From the NCBI GenBank assembly GCA_965662365.1, contig CBFIHR010000039.1:1-39419 (forward strand): a DNA stretch of 39,419 nucleotides. Direction: 5' to 3'. Positions 17,868 to 26,368 of this stretch are shown in pieces (position 1 is the first letter of the stretch; every line of letters begins with the position of its first letter). The notes beneath the pieces are model-generated. The model saw only the letters and a program-made list of their open reading frames with translations. It ran no database searches and had not been told where the DNA came from. This DNA is from CAWVWD01 sp965662365. Lineage in GTDB: Bacteria > Bacteroidota > Bacteroidia > Chitinophagales > Saprospiraceae. A program made the position numbers and the translations under genes.

Positions 17868-17871
17868 AAAA

Positions 17872-19128
17872 ATGAGCAATATAATTGATATTAAAGTGCC
17901 AGTGATTGGCGAATCAATCTCAGAAGTAACACTCTCTCAATGGTTGAAAGAAGATGGTGCTTATGTTGAATTAGATGAATCAATTTGTGAGTTTGAGTCA
18001 GACAAAGCAACCTTAGAATTACCAGCAGAAGTGGCTGGTAAGTTGATTCATGTGGCAGAAGAAGATGACGATTTAGAAATCGGAGCAATTGTCGCACGAA
18101 TTGATACAAGTGTCGCAGCATCCGGAGGTCAAGCACCAAAACCTGAAGCACCAAAAGCAGCAGAAAAAGTAGCAGAAAAGTCTACTCCAGCCGAAAGCAA
18201 AGAAACCTATGCTACAGGTCACCCTTCGCCGGCAGCGGAGAAAATGATGAAAGAAAATGGCTTATCATCAGGAGATATTACTGGTACCGGGAAAGACGGC
18301 CGCATCACTAAAGAAGATGTTCAAAAAGCAGTAGAAGCTAAGAAAAACGCACCTGCACCAAAAGCCGAAAAACCTGCTCCGAAAAAAGAAGAATTCAAAG
18401 CTCCTGCTATCTCAACGGCTTCTTTCAGTAGAGATTCTCGTCGTGAGAAAATGTCAAGAATGCGTCGTACAATTGCCGCTCGTTTGGTCGAGGCTAAAAA
18501 CGAAACAGCAATGTTAACTACATTCAACGAAGTTGATTTGACTAACATCATGGCATTTCGTAAGCAGTATCAAGAGCGATTCGTAGAAAAATATGGTATC
18601 AAATTAGGCTTCATGTCGTTGTTCTCAAAAGCGTGTGCGATGACTCTAATGGAAATGCCTGATGTAAATGCTATTTTAGATGGTAACGAATTGATTTATC
18701 ACGATTATGCCGATATTTCTATTGCCGTTTCTACACCAACAGGTTTAGTAGTTCCAGTGATTCAAAATACAGAATCATTGAAATTCCACGAAATTGAATA
18801 TAAAATCAAGGAAGTAGCAACTAAAGCACGTAACGGAAACTTGAGCTTAGAAGAAATGCGTGGCGGAACATTCACAATTACAAACGGTGGCGTTTTCGGT
18901 TCATTGCAATCAACGCCTATTATCAACCGACCACAATCTGCAATCTTAGGAATGCATACCATCAAAAAACGTCCGATGGAAGTAAATGGCGAAGTGAAAA
19001 TTCGTCCGATGATGTACTTAGCATTATCTTACGACCACCGAGTGATTGACGGCAGTAGTGCGGTTTCTTTCTTAGTGAAAGTAATTAAAAGATTAGAAGA
19101 TCCAACAGCGATGTTATTAGAGTTATAA
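17872..19128 (+). CDS. sucB: Dihydrolipoyl succinyltransferase, E2 of 2-oxoglutarate dehydrogenase
   Basis: Transfers the succinyl group from lipoate to CoA. Three domains are visible. The first is one lipoyl domain at residues 1-80, with the lipoylated Lys45 in ESDKATLEL. After an Ala/Pro/Lys-rich linker comes the E3/E1-binding domain at ~113-150 (HPSPAAEKMMKENGL, GKDGRITKEDV). A second linker leads to the catalytic domain with the active-site DHRVIDGSSA near 388-397. The length of 418 residues is typical of SucB rather than acetyltransferase E2s with several lipoyl domains, and the neighbour is sucA. A strong terminator follows 27 nt after the stop. Confidence 0.96.
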   Translation: MSNIIDIKVPVIGESISEVTLSQWLKEDGAYVELDESICEFESDKATLELPAEVAGKLIHVAEEDDDLEIGAIVARIDTSVAASGGQAPKPEAPKAAEKVAEKSTPAESKETYATGHPSPAAEKMMKENGLSSGDITGTGKDGRITKEDVQKAVEAKKNAPAPKAEKPAPKKEEFKAPAISTASFSRDSRREKMSRMRRTIAARLVEAKNETAMLTTFNEVDLTNIMAFRKQYQERFVEKYGIKLGFMSLFSKACAMTLMEMPDVNAILDGNELIYHDYADISIAVSTPTGLVVPVIQNTESLKFHEIEYKIKEVATKARNGNLSLEEMRGGTFTITNGGVFGSLQSTPIINRPQSAILGMHTIKKRPMEVNGEVKIRPMMYLALSYDHRVIDGSSAVSFLVKVIKRLEDPTAMLLEL

Positions 19129-19154
19129 AAAAGATATCATCTTCAATAAGATTT

Positions 19155-19185
19155 AGGCAGCGAACTTGGTTTGCTGCCTTTTTTA
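19155..19185 (+). terminator. Terminator of the sucA-sucB operon
   Basis: GGCAGC plus an inner AAC pair with GTT and GCTGCC around a short loop, followed by six T. Confidence 0.85.
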
Positions 19186-19213
19186 TTAGAAATTAAAAAT
19201 TGTCTAAATCTAA

Positions 19214-19501
19214 TCAATCACGAGGACGACCTGATAATTTTTTATTCTTTTTGAAATTATCCAAATCAATAACAAAACGTATTTTGTTATTTTCCGAAAA
19301 ATCTATTTGCCTCTCCCAGCATTCTTGTAATACCTTGACAATATCTGTATTAGTTTCTAAATAGTTTCCAAAAACTGAAATTTCATTATAAGCATTTATG
19401 AACATTGAAATATTAGGACGAATACCACAGACAATAATATAATTATCTCGACAACTATTATAAAATTCAACTGGAACTGTAATCGAATCATATGATTCAT
19501 A
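19214..19501 (-). pseudogene. 5'-truncated coding fragment downstream of nfi
   Basis: On the minus strand an open frame of about 95 codons runs from a stop near 19504 to 19214. Its first ATG (19405) is a third of the way in, and the coding-like part before it (YDSITVPVEFYNSCRDNYIIVCGIRP) has no ATG, GTG or TTG start. This suggests a gene that lost its 5' end. It lies in the same frame as nfi, ten codons after the nfi stop. The NYIIVCGIRPNI part faintly resembles the end of STAS-type domains, but I would not rely on that. It could instead be a short real gene starting at 19405 (63 residues). Confidence 0.4.
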
Positions 19502-19525
19502 AAATCATAACTTACACTTTATAGA

Positions 19526-20224
19526 TCATATTTCATACTTAAAAAATCCTTCCTCCATTTCCCCTTTTGCAAAAGCTCTTGCCGCCATATCGGCTCTACG
19601 AATCGTATCTAAATTTTTATAATTCGGAGCAAAATGCAAGGCAATCTCACAAGCCACATCTAAATCGACTTTGTGACCGTTACTGACAAAAACCGGTTTC
19701 GTACCATCTTGTGTTCTTAAAACTTTACCGACAATTTCATCATTTAAATATATCGGTACAGTGCTGCCTCTGGCTTCCGCCAATACGCCATCGTACTTTA
19801 ACAGCGTTCGTTTTCCGACACCGATAGTTGGTAAACCTGTTTTGACGCCTAGATAAGAAGCCACTCCAAACTTTCGAGGATGTGCAATGCCATGACCATC
19901 AACTATTAATAAACTTGGAGAAAATACATCAGTAACATCGACTTTCAACTTATCCAAAGCCGCCAAAAGTAAAGGTCCTTCACGAAAAGAAAAAAAGCCA
20001 GGCTGATATTCCTCTGTGACAGCAGCCTTATGCGTGAACGTTCCTACGCTAACATTAGGATATTTTACAATATCAATTGCAACATATCCAAGATTATTTT
20101 CATATTGAATATCAAATGAAAAAATGTAATCGGTTATTGAAGGTTCGTATGATTCTTTTTTGTTATTCGGTACGATTACTTTAGCCGCTAAGTCATTTTG
20201 TAGGTGTATTTTTTCCGTATTCAT
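19526..20224 (-). CDS. nfi: Endonuclease V (deoxyinosine 3' endonuclease)
   Basis: Initiates repair of deaminated adenine by nicking one base 3' of inosine. The 232-residue protein has the family's ordered motifs. FSFDIQY near 34-40 holds the first metal Asp. YQPGFFSFREGP near 73-84 contains the strand-separation segment and the metal Glu. DGHGIAHPRKFGVAS near 109-123 and TIGVGKRTLL near 133 follow, and VFVSNGHKVDL lies near 177. No signal peptide was seen. It is followed by nothing on its strand except the truncated fragment. Its leader contains two copies of TTGATAACCA-like sequence at 20283-20318. Confidence 0.92.
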   Translation of the reverse strand: MNTEKIHLQNDLAAKVIVPNNKKESYEPSITDYIFSFDIQYENNLGYVAIDIVKYPNVSVGTFTHKAAVTEEYQPGFFSFREGPLLLAALDKLKVDVTDVFSPSLLIVDGHGIAHPRKFGVASYLGVKTGLPTIGVGKRTLLKYDGVLAEARGSTVPIYLNDEIVGKVLRTQDGTKPVFVSNGHKVDLDVACEIALHFAPNYKNLDTIRRADMAARAFAKGEMEEGFFKYEI

Positions 20225-20282
20225 AGCTTTTCTTAAAAATGATTAGTCCTACTTTTAGTCAAAAGACCCGAATTTTAGTTTT

Positions 20283-20318
20283 TTTGATAACCAATAATTT
20301 GATAACCAGTAATTCGGA
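20283..20318 (-). repeat. Direct repeat in the nfi leader
   Basis: TTTGATAACCA occurs twice, 16 nt apart, on the plus strand. It is one more spacer built of a repeated short word, here ~60 nt from the start codon. Confidence 0.4.
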
Positions 20319-20403
20319 TTTTAATTAATATTACTATCAAGTAAGAATGAATAAGAAAAAAGACCTTATTTGTCCGAAATATCGGTTGTTTTTTGCTGAT
20401 TGC

Positions 20404-20976
20404 TTAACGATACATTCGACTGCTCTCAATATACTCTAAAACGCTATCAGCCACCAAATACCGAATGGATTTCCCTGCTTTCAACGATTTTCTAATAAAA
20501 CTTGCCGAAATAGACATTAGCGGAGCATTGAAAACAGTTACTTTCTCATGATGCTGCAACTCCCCTAAATCATACTCTGGCCGTTGATAAACATAAATCG
20601 AATAATCTTTCAGAATCAATTCATAGTTTTTCCACTTGTGTAACGTTTTTAGATTATCGCCACCCATTAAAAGTGTAAATTCTTTGTTCGGGTTCTTTTC
20701 CGATAAATAAGTTAAAGTATCAATGGTGTAAGAAGGCTTCGGCAGTCCAAATTCAATATTAGATGCTTTTATTTTTAAATTATCTCCAATTGCTAAGTTG
20801 ACTAAGTGTAATCGGTCATAATCATTCGCTAAGGTTGCCTTTTTTTTATGTGGATTATGCGGCGAAACGACCAGCCAAACTTCGTCCAAGTCGCCATATT
20901 CTACAAAATGATTCGCAATAATCAAATGCCCAACATGTATCGGATTGAAAGAACCGAAAAATAAACCAACTTTCAT
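20404..20976 (-). CDS. nadD: Nicotinate-nucleotide adenylyltransferase
   Basis: Adenylates nicotinate mononucleotide to deamido-NAD, the penultimate step of NAD synthesis. The 190-residue protein begins with the nucleotidyltransferase signature GSFNPIHVGH (residues 8-17). SPHNPHKKK near 38-46 is the nicotinate-nucleotide-binding strand. The C-terminal ISASFIRKSLKAGKSIRYLV carries the second ATP motif (SxxxIR). TLLMGGDNL near 101 supports NadD over other family members. The ATG is preceded directly by a heptad word tract. Confidence 0.94.
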   Translation of the reverse strand: MKVGLFFGSFNPIHVGHLIIANHFVEYGDLDEVWLVVSPHNPHKKKATLANDYDRLHLVNLAIGDNLKIKASNIEFGLPKPSYTIDTLTYLSEKNPNKEFTLLMGGDNLKTLHKWKNYELILKDYSIYVYQRPEYDLGELQHHEKVTVFNAPLMSISASFIRKSLKAGKSIRYLVADSVLEYIESSRMYR

Positions 20977-21015
20977 TTTTTAGTGATTAGTGATTGATAA
21001 TTTGTAGTGAATAAT
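20977..21015 (-). repeat. G-free heptad tract directly before nadD
   Basis: On the plus strand TTAGTGATTAGTGATT, then TTTGTAGTGA, abuts the nadD start codon. The 39 nt before the ATG contain no G on the sense strand. The word is the same TTAGTGA used before sucB, 3.1 kb away. Confidence 0.6.
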
Positions 21016-21087
21016 CCGTCATAAATAAGTATGACTAAAATTTTGAAATTATTTGTGAACAGCTACTTAAACACAAATTAAACAAAT

Positions 21088-21124
21088 AAAAATGAGGATT
21101 TCACCAAAGCAAAATCCTCATTTA
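21088..21124 (-). terminator. Terminator of the deoC-SPOR pair
   Basis: AATGAGGATTT pairs with AAATCCTCATT. On the minus strand the stem is followed by a T-rich run; the plus strand also has a T-rich flank. Confidence 0.7.
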
Positions 21125-21160
21125 TTAATAACAGTTAAATCGTTATAACAGTTGAACAAA

Positions 21161-21553
21161 TTACAACAACTCTCTTGGAGAAAACTTCGCCCGACCGGTG
21201 TAAGCACTCGGATATTGAGCTTTGATGCGAGCCAATAAAGACGCCGCTTCTAACTTTGTAGCAAAAGCACCAGCGCTCAACTTAAAAAATGGTCGGGTAT
21301 ATTCCCAATCAACTGGAACAGTTGGAAAAGTTCTCAAAAATATAGCTTTTGCATCGGTTACCTTAGTTCGATCCGTTGAAGACATAATCATTACGGTCCA
21401 GCCATCTACCTTAGTAGTATTACGGTTGATTTGCTTGTGTCTTTCGAGTGCGACTTCTAAGGTCGCATCTTGATTAATATTGATAACTCCCTGCTGTGCG
21501 ATAGCGAACTGTGCTAATAATCCAAATACCGCTATTAAAATTATTTTTTTCAT
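21161..21553 (-). CDS. Secreted SPOR-like domain protein
   Basis: A 130-residue protein with a signal peptide (MKKIILIAVFGLLAQFAIAQ, cleavage after IAQ or AIA). The C-terminal ~75 residues look like a SPOR fold: WTVMIMSSTDRTKVTDAKAIF, then FFKLSAGAFATKLEAASLLARI, where the G-x-F/A-x-x-x-x-x-A-x-x-x pattern is typical. SPOR domains bind denuded peptidoglycan, so a periplasmic cell-wall role is possible. The start codon overlaps the deoC stop by 4 nt (ATGA), implying translational coupling with deoC. There is no obvious functional link between the two. Confidence 0.75.
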   Translation of the reverse strand: MKKIILIAVFGLLAQFAIAQQGVININQDATLEVALERHKQINRNTTKVDGWTVMIMSSTDRTKVTDAKAIFLRTFPTVPVDWEYTRPFFKLSAGAFATKLEAASLLARIKAQYPSAYTGRAKFSPRELL

Positions 21554-22212
21554 TGTCCGATGATTTGTAAACTTCGAGATGCACCGATTCGACTGGCTCC
21601 GGCTTCTATAAGTGCCAGTGCGTCTGCGGTCGTCTTGATACCTCCAGAAGCTTTTATTTGAATATCTTTGTCAATGTAACCTTTCAGTAATTTAATTACC
21701 TCAGGTGATGTATTTACCTGATTGAAACCTGTTGCTGTTTTGACGAAATTGACCATGTTGAGGTTACAAATATCACACATTCGTTTGATTTCTTCATCAT
21801 TTAGTAAGGCTGTTTCTAAAATTATTTTAATCACACGACCTTGAATATGCGTCGCAGCCGTTACGCTTTGTATATCGTTACGAATGTATCCCCAGTCTTT
21901 ATTTTTGATGGCTGCAATATTGACAACGACATCAACTTCATCTGCCCCTTCATGCAGTGCCTTCTTCACTTCCTCCACTTTCGCAGGTGTTGTCGAGTAG
22001 CCCATCGGAAAACCAACAACAGTAACTATTTTTACGGGTAATTTGCTTAAAACTTGTTTCGCATATTTTACATAATATGGAGGAATACAAACCCCATAAA
22101 AATGGTGATTTATAGCTTCGTAACATAAGTTTTTTACCGCTTCTTTTTCTATGTTGGGTTGCAGTAACGTGTGCTCAATATATTGGGATAATTTACTTTT
22201 ATCTAATTTCAA
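21550..22212 (-). CDS. deoC: Deoxyribose-phosphate aldolase
   Basis: Cleaves 2-deoxyribose-5-phosphate to glyceraldehyde-3-phosphate and acetaldehyde in deoxynucleoside catabolism. The class I aldolase residues are visible: Asp93 in EGADEVDVVVN, the Schiff-base Lys158 in FVKTATGF, and Lys187 in IKASGGIKT. The length of 220 residues is typical. The start appears to be TTG at 22212; no in-frame ATG gives a better N-terminus, since MKLDKSKLSQYIEHT fits the family start. The leader just before it is an AACTTTTT-type word repeat. Confidence 0.93.
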   Translation of the reverse strand: MKLDKSKLSQYIEHTLLQPNIEKEAVKNLCYEAINHHFYGVCIPPYYVKYAKQVLSKLPVKIVTVVGFPMGYSTTPAKVEEVKKALHEGADEVDVVVNIAAIKNKDWGYIRNDIQSVTAATHIQGRVIKIILETALLNDEEIKRMCDICNLNMVNFVKTATGFNQVNTSPEVIKLLKGYIDKDIQIKASGGIKTTADALALIEAGASRIGASRSLQIIGQ

Positions 22213-22236
22213 TTTTTTAACTTTTTAACTTTTTAA
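22213..22236 (-). repeat. Octad word tract before deoC
   Basis: On the plus strand TTTTTAAC is repeated in tandem directly against the deoC TTG start. On the sense strand this reads as AAAAAGTT units. Confidence 0.5.
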
Positions 22237-22424
22237 ATATGGAATGTATTGTTTAATAACCGAGAATAATCTATTTTCATAGTTTCGAAACTACTCTCAC
22301 AAGATAGTAAATCTTAATCTCCTTTGTATTTATTAAAATCGATTTGTATCATCTTTTTTCAATCTATTTATATCCAATGTTTTTTGATATAATTTACGAT
22401 TTGAAATCCTGATTTCTACTATTT

Positions 22425-22595
22425 ATGAATACGGGCGGCAAAGTTATAATTTATAGCTTCTTATTTCTCTTTCTAACGACAATTTTATTAAGTCGAAATT
22501 ATGTCCAACCCGAATTCTACAAATTATTACAACAAATTTCCGATGATTTAGATGATGATAAGGTTAAAATATTATTGTCTGTTTTCCATTTATAG
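22425..22595 (+). CDS. Possible small membrane protein, 56 residues
   Basis: ATG at 22425 opens a 56-codon frame. It encodes a hydrophobic helix at residues ~7-22 (VIIYSFLFLFLTTILL) followed by a short charged tail with FYKLLQQISDDLDDDK. The layout is that of a single-pass micro-protein. No known family was recognised. It lies alone in the ~500-nt spacer between the divergent deoC and the sugar kinase. No promoter or ribosome site distinguishes it. Outside this ORF and a word tract, the spacer shows nothing I can name. Confidence 0.35.
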   Translation: MNTGGKVIIYSFLFLFLTTILLSRNYVQPEFYKLLQQISDDLDDDKVKILLSVFHL

Positions 22596-22715
22596 ACGAC
22601 AAATGTCACTTTCCAATATTACGATTAAACATATTTTTTATTTACAATTCTTACTAAATAATTTCTTTTCTGTACTTTGTGTCTTCATCATTAAAATAAT
22701 AAATATAAACACAAG

Positions 22716-23630
22716 ATGACAAAATACGACATACTTTCTGTTGGTGAATTATTGATCGATTTTATCAGCGAGGATTATATAGAAAACTTCTCAAAAGCCA
22801 GTAGTTTTCGACAATTTCAAGGTGGAAGTCCTGCTAATATGTGCTTAAATATGCACTTATTGGGCAATAATACCAAGCTGGTTTGTAGTATCGGAAGTGA
22901 TGCAATGGGTAAGTTTTTATACCAAAAAGTATCGAATTATGGTATTAATTGTGATGATGTGGCGATTATTCCGAATACACCTTCGACTTTGATTTTGGTG
23001 ACTCGTTCTCGTACGACACCAGACTTTGAAGCATATCGAACAGCTGATTGTCAAATTTCAATGGAACAGTTGGCCGATGCTAAAAACAGCAGAATCTTTC
23101 ATACAACTTGTTTTGCCTTAAGCAAAAAACCTGCTCAAACGAATATTATGAAAGCGGCTCAAATAGCCGCCGAAAATGGTGTGCAGCTAAGTATTGATGC
23201 AAATTATGCTCAGAAAATATGGAACGATCGACAAGAGGCACAAACTATCGTAAAAACTTATTGTAGCTACGGTGCAATTGTGAAAGTGAGTGACGTCGAT
23301 TGGAGTCGATTATATCCGAATATACCTTTTGAAAAAACAAAGGTAGCTGCACACTTCTTGAGTTTAGGAGCAAGAGAAGTTTGTGTCACTTTGGGCGAGG
23401 AAGGTAGCTATGTTAATGACGGCACTGCCGAATATACTATCGGAATAGTTCCAATAAATGTTGTGGATACAACTGGTGCTGGCGATGCGTTTTGGTCAGG
23501 CTATTTGACTGCTTGGCTTGATGAAAAATCATTGAAAGAACGAGCGTTAGCCGGTCGAAAAATGGCGGCTATCAAATTACAACATTTAGGTCCTTTGGAA
23601 CAACCGATTGATAAAGCACTTTTATATTAA
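22716..23630 (+). CDS. PfkB-family sugar kinase, fructokinase-like
   Basis: ATP-dependent phosphorylation of a sugar, probably fructose or a similar hexose. The 304-residue protein starts with VGELLIDFIS, then has the first PfkB signature GGSPANMCLNMHLLG near 36-50. The second, DTTGAGDAFWSGY, lies at ~251-263, and its GAGD Asp (257) is the catalytic base. Lys/Arg residues in TLILVTRSRTTPDFEAYR near 90-107 would contact substrate. The FQGGSPANM motif resembles bacterial fructokinases, but ribokinase or 2-keto-3-deoxygluconate kinase cannot be excluded, and no sugar operon surrounds it. A TACTTTG promoter-like element lies at 22673-22679. A large inverted repeat follows the stop. Confidence 0.87.
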   Translation: MTKYDILSVGELLIDFISEDYIENFSKASSFRQFQGGSPANMCLNMHLLGNNTKLVCSIGSDAMGKFLYQKVSNYGINCDDVAIIPNTPSTLILVTRSRTTPDFEAYRTADCQISMEQLADAKNSRIFHTTCFALSKKPAQTNIMKAAQIAAENGVQLSIDANYAQKIWNDRQEAQTIVKTYCSYGAIVKVSDVDWSRLYPNIPFEKTKVAAHFLSLGAREVCVTLGEEGSYVNDGTAEYTIGIVPINVVDTTGAGDAFWSGYLTAWLDEKSLKERALAGRKMAAIKLQHLGPLEQPIDKALLY

Positions 23631-23641
23631 AAACTGATTGT

Positions 23642-23691
23642 TTGTTTGATTATTTGAAAATGATTTGTAGCATTTTCAAGTAATCAAACAA
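23642..23691. repeat. 21-bp inverted repeat after the sugar kinase
   Basis: TTGTTTGATTATTTGAAAATG pairs with the opposite arm over 21 bp with one G-U and an 8-nt loop, starting 12 nt after the stop codon. The T-rich tail of a terminator is missing. The words (TTGATTATTTGAAAATG) resemble the short-word elements in other spacers. Its role could be termination or mRNA 3'-end protection. Confidence 0.65.
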
Positions 23692-23908
23692 TATTACCAT
23701 CACGCTCATATTCATCACTTAAATTTCAAATTATTCTGAACTCGTTATCACTAATCATTTTCACCTCTTCTTAGGAAAGTTCTTTTACACCTCTGTTTGT
23801 TGTTTTTACTATTTTTAGGTCAAGATTCCGTAGATTTTTCTTTTATAGTGTCTCTATTTTATTAGGTCAATGTATTCTTAGAAAACCTTATTTACAAAAC
23901 AACATTCG

Positions 23909-23916
23909 TATCTTTG
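23909..23916 (+). promoter_or_regulatory. Candidate -7 promoter element for the T9SS protein gene
   Basis: TATCTTTG matches TAnnTTTG exactly, ~128 nt before the ATG at 24044. The remaining ~350 nt of spacer upstream shows nothing else I can name besides the inverted repeat. Confidence 0.5.
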
Positions 23917-24043
23917 ATTGAGAAGATGTGTAAATATATGTAGTATTTATTATATATACATAAACACAAAATAAACGTTTATAAAATATTTCTTATACCA
24001 TTTGACTGATTTTCAATTTTTTATAAATATAAAAAACACACTA

Positions 24044-26257
24044 ATGAAAAAAATCATATTATTCACTCTATGCATTGGTATCACAATAACCCAACTCTCT
24101 GCACAATGCGGTTACAGCGTTTCGGTAAATACGGCTGATACTTTTTTGTGTAATCCTGCTCCTATACAGCTGAATACATCATCGACAGGAGTTATCCCTG
24201 CAGGAGCAATCTATTCGTGGATACCGACAACTGGTTTAAACAATCCAAATAGTCCAAATCCTATCGCAACACCAAATGTGACAACGACTTATACGTATTC
24301 AATTTCGACACCTGTTGGCGGTAACTTAATCGTCAATGGCGATTTTGAATCAGGCAATACAGGATTCACGACTGGCCACACCTTAGGGACTGGTGGTACT
24401 TGGGGCTTATTATCCAATAATGGAACATACGCTGTGACCACAAATCCGAATAGCGTTCATAGTAATTTTGCATCATGTGGTGATCATACGCCAACCGGTA
24501 CCAATATGCTGGTATTAAACTGTTCATCTACACCAAGTACTTCTATGTGGTGTCAAACCGTAGCGGTTACACCAAATACGAACTATGTCTTTTCGTTTTG
24601 GGCAATGAGTACTGTTTCAGGTAGTCCAGCGCAGGTTTACGTAGAAGTAAACGGCACAGCAGTAAGCGGTGTAACAACGCTTTCGAATACAACGTGTCAA
24701 TGGGAAGAAATTACGTTTGTTTGGAATTCTGGTAGTTTGACTTCTGCTAACTTTTGTATTATGAACCAAAATTTAGCACAATCAGGAAATGATTCAGCCT
24801 TAGACGACATTTCATTAATTCAAATGTGTTCCGAGTCTGACAACGTTACGATTACAGTCAATAACTTAGGAGCTACGCCTCTGACGGCTTCGACTTGTGC
24901 AGGTGATAGCCTTTTTGTTGGTGGAGCTTGGCAAACACAAGCTGGGTTTTATAATGATACCTTGACCGCCTGGAATGGTTGTGACAGTATTTTAACGACT
25001 CAATTATCCTTGACGAGTTACGCTTCTTTTAAAAATATAACCATTTGCGACGGTGATTCTATCTTTTTAGAAAATGCCTGGCAAACACAAAATGGATTTT
25101 ATAAAGACACTCTACAATCTGTTATTAATGGTTGTGATAGCATTATTACCACAGAGTTAAATTTAATTACCTATACCTCTAATACCGATATTAGCGTCTG
25201 TGATGGTGATTCTGTTTTTCTACAAAATGCTTGGCAAACACAAGCTGGAACTTATTTAGACACTTTGACTTCCGTCAATGGTTGTGATAGCATAGTGACC
25301 ACTTTAGTAAATATCGTACCTACGACTCCGCCTTCATTAGGCAATGATATAAATATTTGTGTTGGCGACTCGGTCATTTTAAGTTCACCGCTCATAAATG
25401 TGAGTTTTCTTTGGAATGATGGCTCGACTGACAATAATATCACTGTAAAAAACACTGGAGATTACATTCTTACAACAACAAACTCAAGTGGTTGTCAAGC
25501 CAGTGACACCGTTAATGTTTTTGTGGTGCCTTTGCCAGATATTGTATTTACAAACGATACAACTATTTGTGATGGACAATCATTAGAAATTAGAACAGCA
25601 GAAATCGTCCCCGTTAATTATCTGTGGCAAAATGGCTCGACAAATAGCTCATTTACGGCAACCTCTCCGGGAACATATTATTTAACCTTGACAGATGCCG
25701 TTGACGGTTGTGTTAATAGCGACTCAATCATCATAACTCCAGCACCTTCGCCATTTATCGACCTTGGCAACGATATGACGATTTGCATTGGTGAGGAAGT
25801 TACCCTTGATGCGTCTGGTGGCAATAACCGCAGTTATGAATGGAATGACGGTTCGACGACTGCTACCCTCCTTATTAATTCAGCGGGGAATTATAGTGTT
25901 ACCGTTACAGAAAATAATTGCTCTTCAGAAGATGATATTTCGATTTCAGAAGAGAGTTGTGATTGTATCACCGGAGTACCGAATGCGTTCAGTCCAAATA
26001 ATGATGGTTTAAATGACTACATTTTCCCACTATTTCAAGATGGTTGTGAGTTTATTAATTTTAAATTTATTGTCTTTAACCGTTGGGGACAAATTGTTTA
26101 CCAAACAACATCGGCGACGCCTGGTGATTTGGGTTGGAATGGAGAAATGAATGGTGTGCAACTTCCACAAGATACGTATGTTTGGGTATTAGAATACACA
26201 ACTACGGTTGATAACAATTCTGTTGTTAAAAAAGGAGAAATTTTACTGGTAAAATAA
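24044..26257 (+). CDS. Secreted T9SS cargo protein with CHU_C/type B C-terminal domain
   Basis: A 737-residue surface or secreted protein. The signal peptide is at 1-20 (MKKIILFTLCIGITITQLSA). A jelly-roll-like, possibly carbohydrate-binding region (NLIVNGDFESGNTGF to LDDISLI) covers ~100-265. Three tandem ~50-residue repeats (C-x-GDS ... AWQTQ ... GCDSI) span ~280-425. Three Ig/PKD-like segments follow, each opening with an ICxGxxV or ICDGQ motif. The C-terminal ~95 residues (GVPNAFSPNNDGLNDYI, FNRWGQIVYQT, GTYVWVL-like) are the gliding-motility-associated CHU_C domain used as a type B sorting signal for type IX secretion. The frame is open to 24002, but MKKIIL is the natural start. Ligand unknown. 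Confidence 0.88.
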   Translation: MKKIILFTLCIGITITQLSAQCGYSVSVNTADTFLCNPAPIQLNTSSTGVIPAGAIYSWIPTTGLNNPNSPNPIATPNVTTTYTYSISTPVGGNLIVNGDFESGNTGFTTGHTLGTGGTWGLLSNNGTYAVTTNPNSVHSNFASCGDHTPTGTNMLVLNCSSTPSTSMWCQTVAVTPNTNYVFSFWAMSTVSGSPAQVYVEVNGTAVSGVTTLSNTTCQWEEITFVWNSGSLTSANFCIMNQNLAQSGNDSALDDISLIQMCSESDNVTITVNNLGATPLTASTCAGDSLFVGGAWQTQAGFYNDTLTAWNGCDSILTTQLSLTSYASFKNITICDGDSIFLENAWQTQNGFYKDTLQSVINGCDSIITTELNLITYTSNTDISVCDGDSVFLQNAWQTQAGTYLDTLTSVNGCDSIVTTLVNIVPTTPPSLGNDINICVGDSVILSSPLINVSFLWNDGSTDNNITVKNTGDYILTTTNSSGCQASDTVNVFVVPLPDIVFTNDTTICDGQSLEIRTAEIVPVNYLWQNGSTNSSFTATSPGTYYLTLTDAVDGCVNSDSIIITPAPSPFIDLGNDMTICIGEEVTLDASGGNNRSYEWNDGSTTATLLINSAGNYSVTVTENNCSSEDDISISEESCDCITGVPNAFSPNNDGLNDYIFPLFQDGCEFINFKFIVFNRWGQIVYQTTSATPGDLGWNGEMNGVQLPQDTYVWVLEYTTTVDNNSVVKKGEILLVK
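24893..25318 (+). repeat. Three tandem ~150-nt coding repeats in the T9SS protein
   Basis: TGGCAAACACAA recurs at 24929, 25079 and 25232, giving spacings of 150 and 153 nt. Each unit encodes Cys-x-Gly-Asp-Ser ... AWQTQ ... GCDSI. The first and third are most alike at DNA level. Confidence 0.8.
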
Positions 26258-26291
26258 TATTTAAGACGTAATCTAAAAGGTCAAAATACAA

Positions 26292-26336
26292 CAAACGGTA
26301 TTGCCAAAATCAATCGGCAATACCGTTTCGTTTTAT
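26292..26336. terminator. Bidirectional terminator between the T9SS protein and YkgJ-type genes
   Basis: AAACGGTATTGCC pairs with GGCAATACCGTTT around a 10-nt loop, followed by CGTTTTAT on the plus strand. It lies between two convergent genes. The 14-nt palindrome TTCAAATATTTGAA follows at 26341. Confidence 0.7.
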
Positions 26337-26368
26337 ATCATTCAAATATTTGAATAACAAAAGATTAC

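Noticed and set aside
17781..17871. CRISPR-like array from the evenly spaced ACTAATC units.
   Set aside because: Units are 7 nt with no spacers and no cas genes in the window; it is a tandem word tract.
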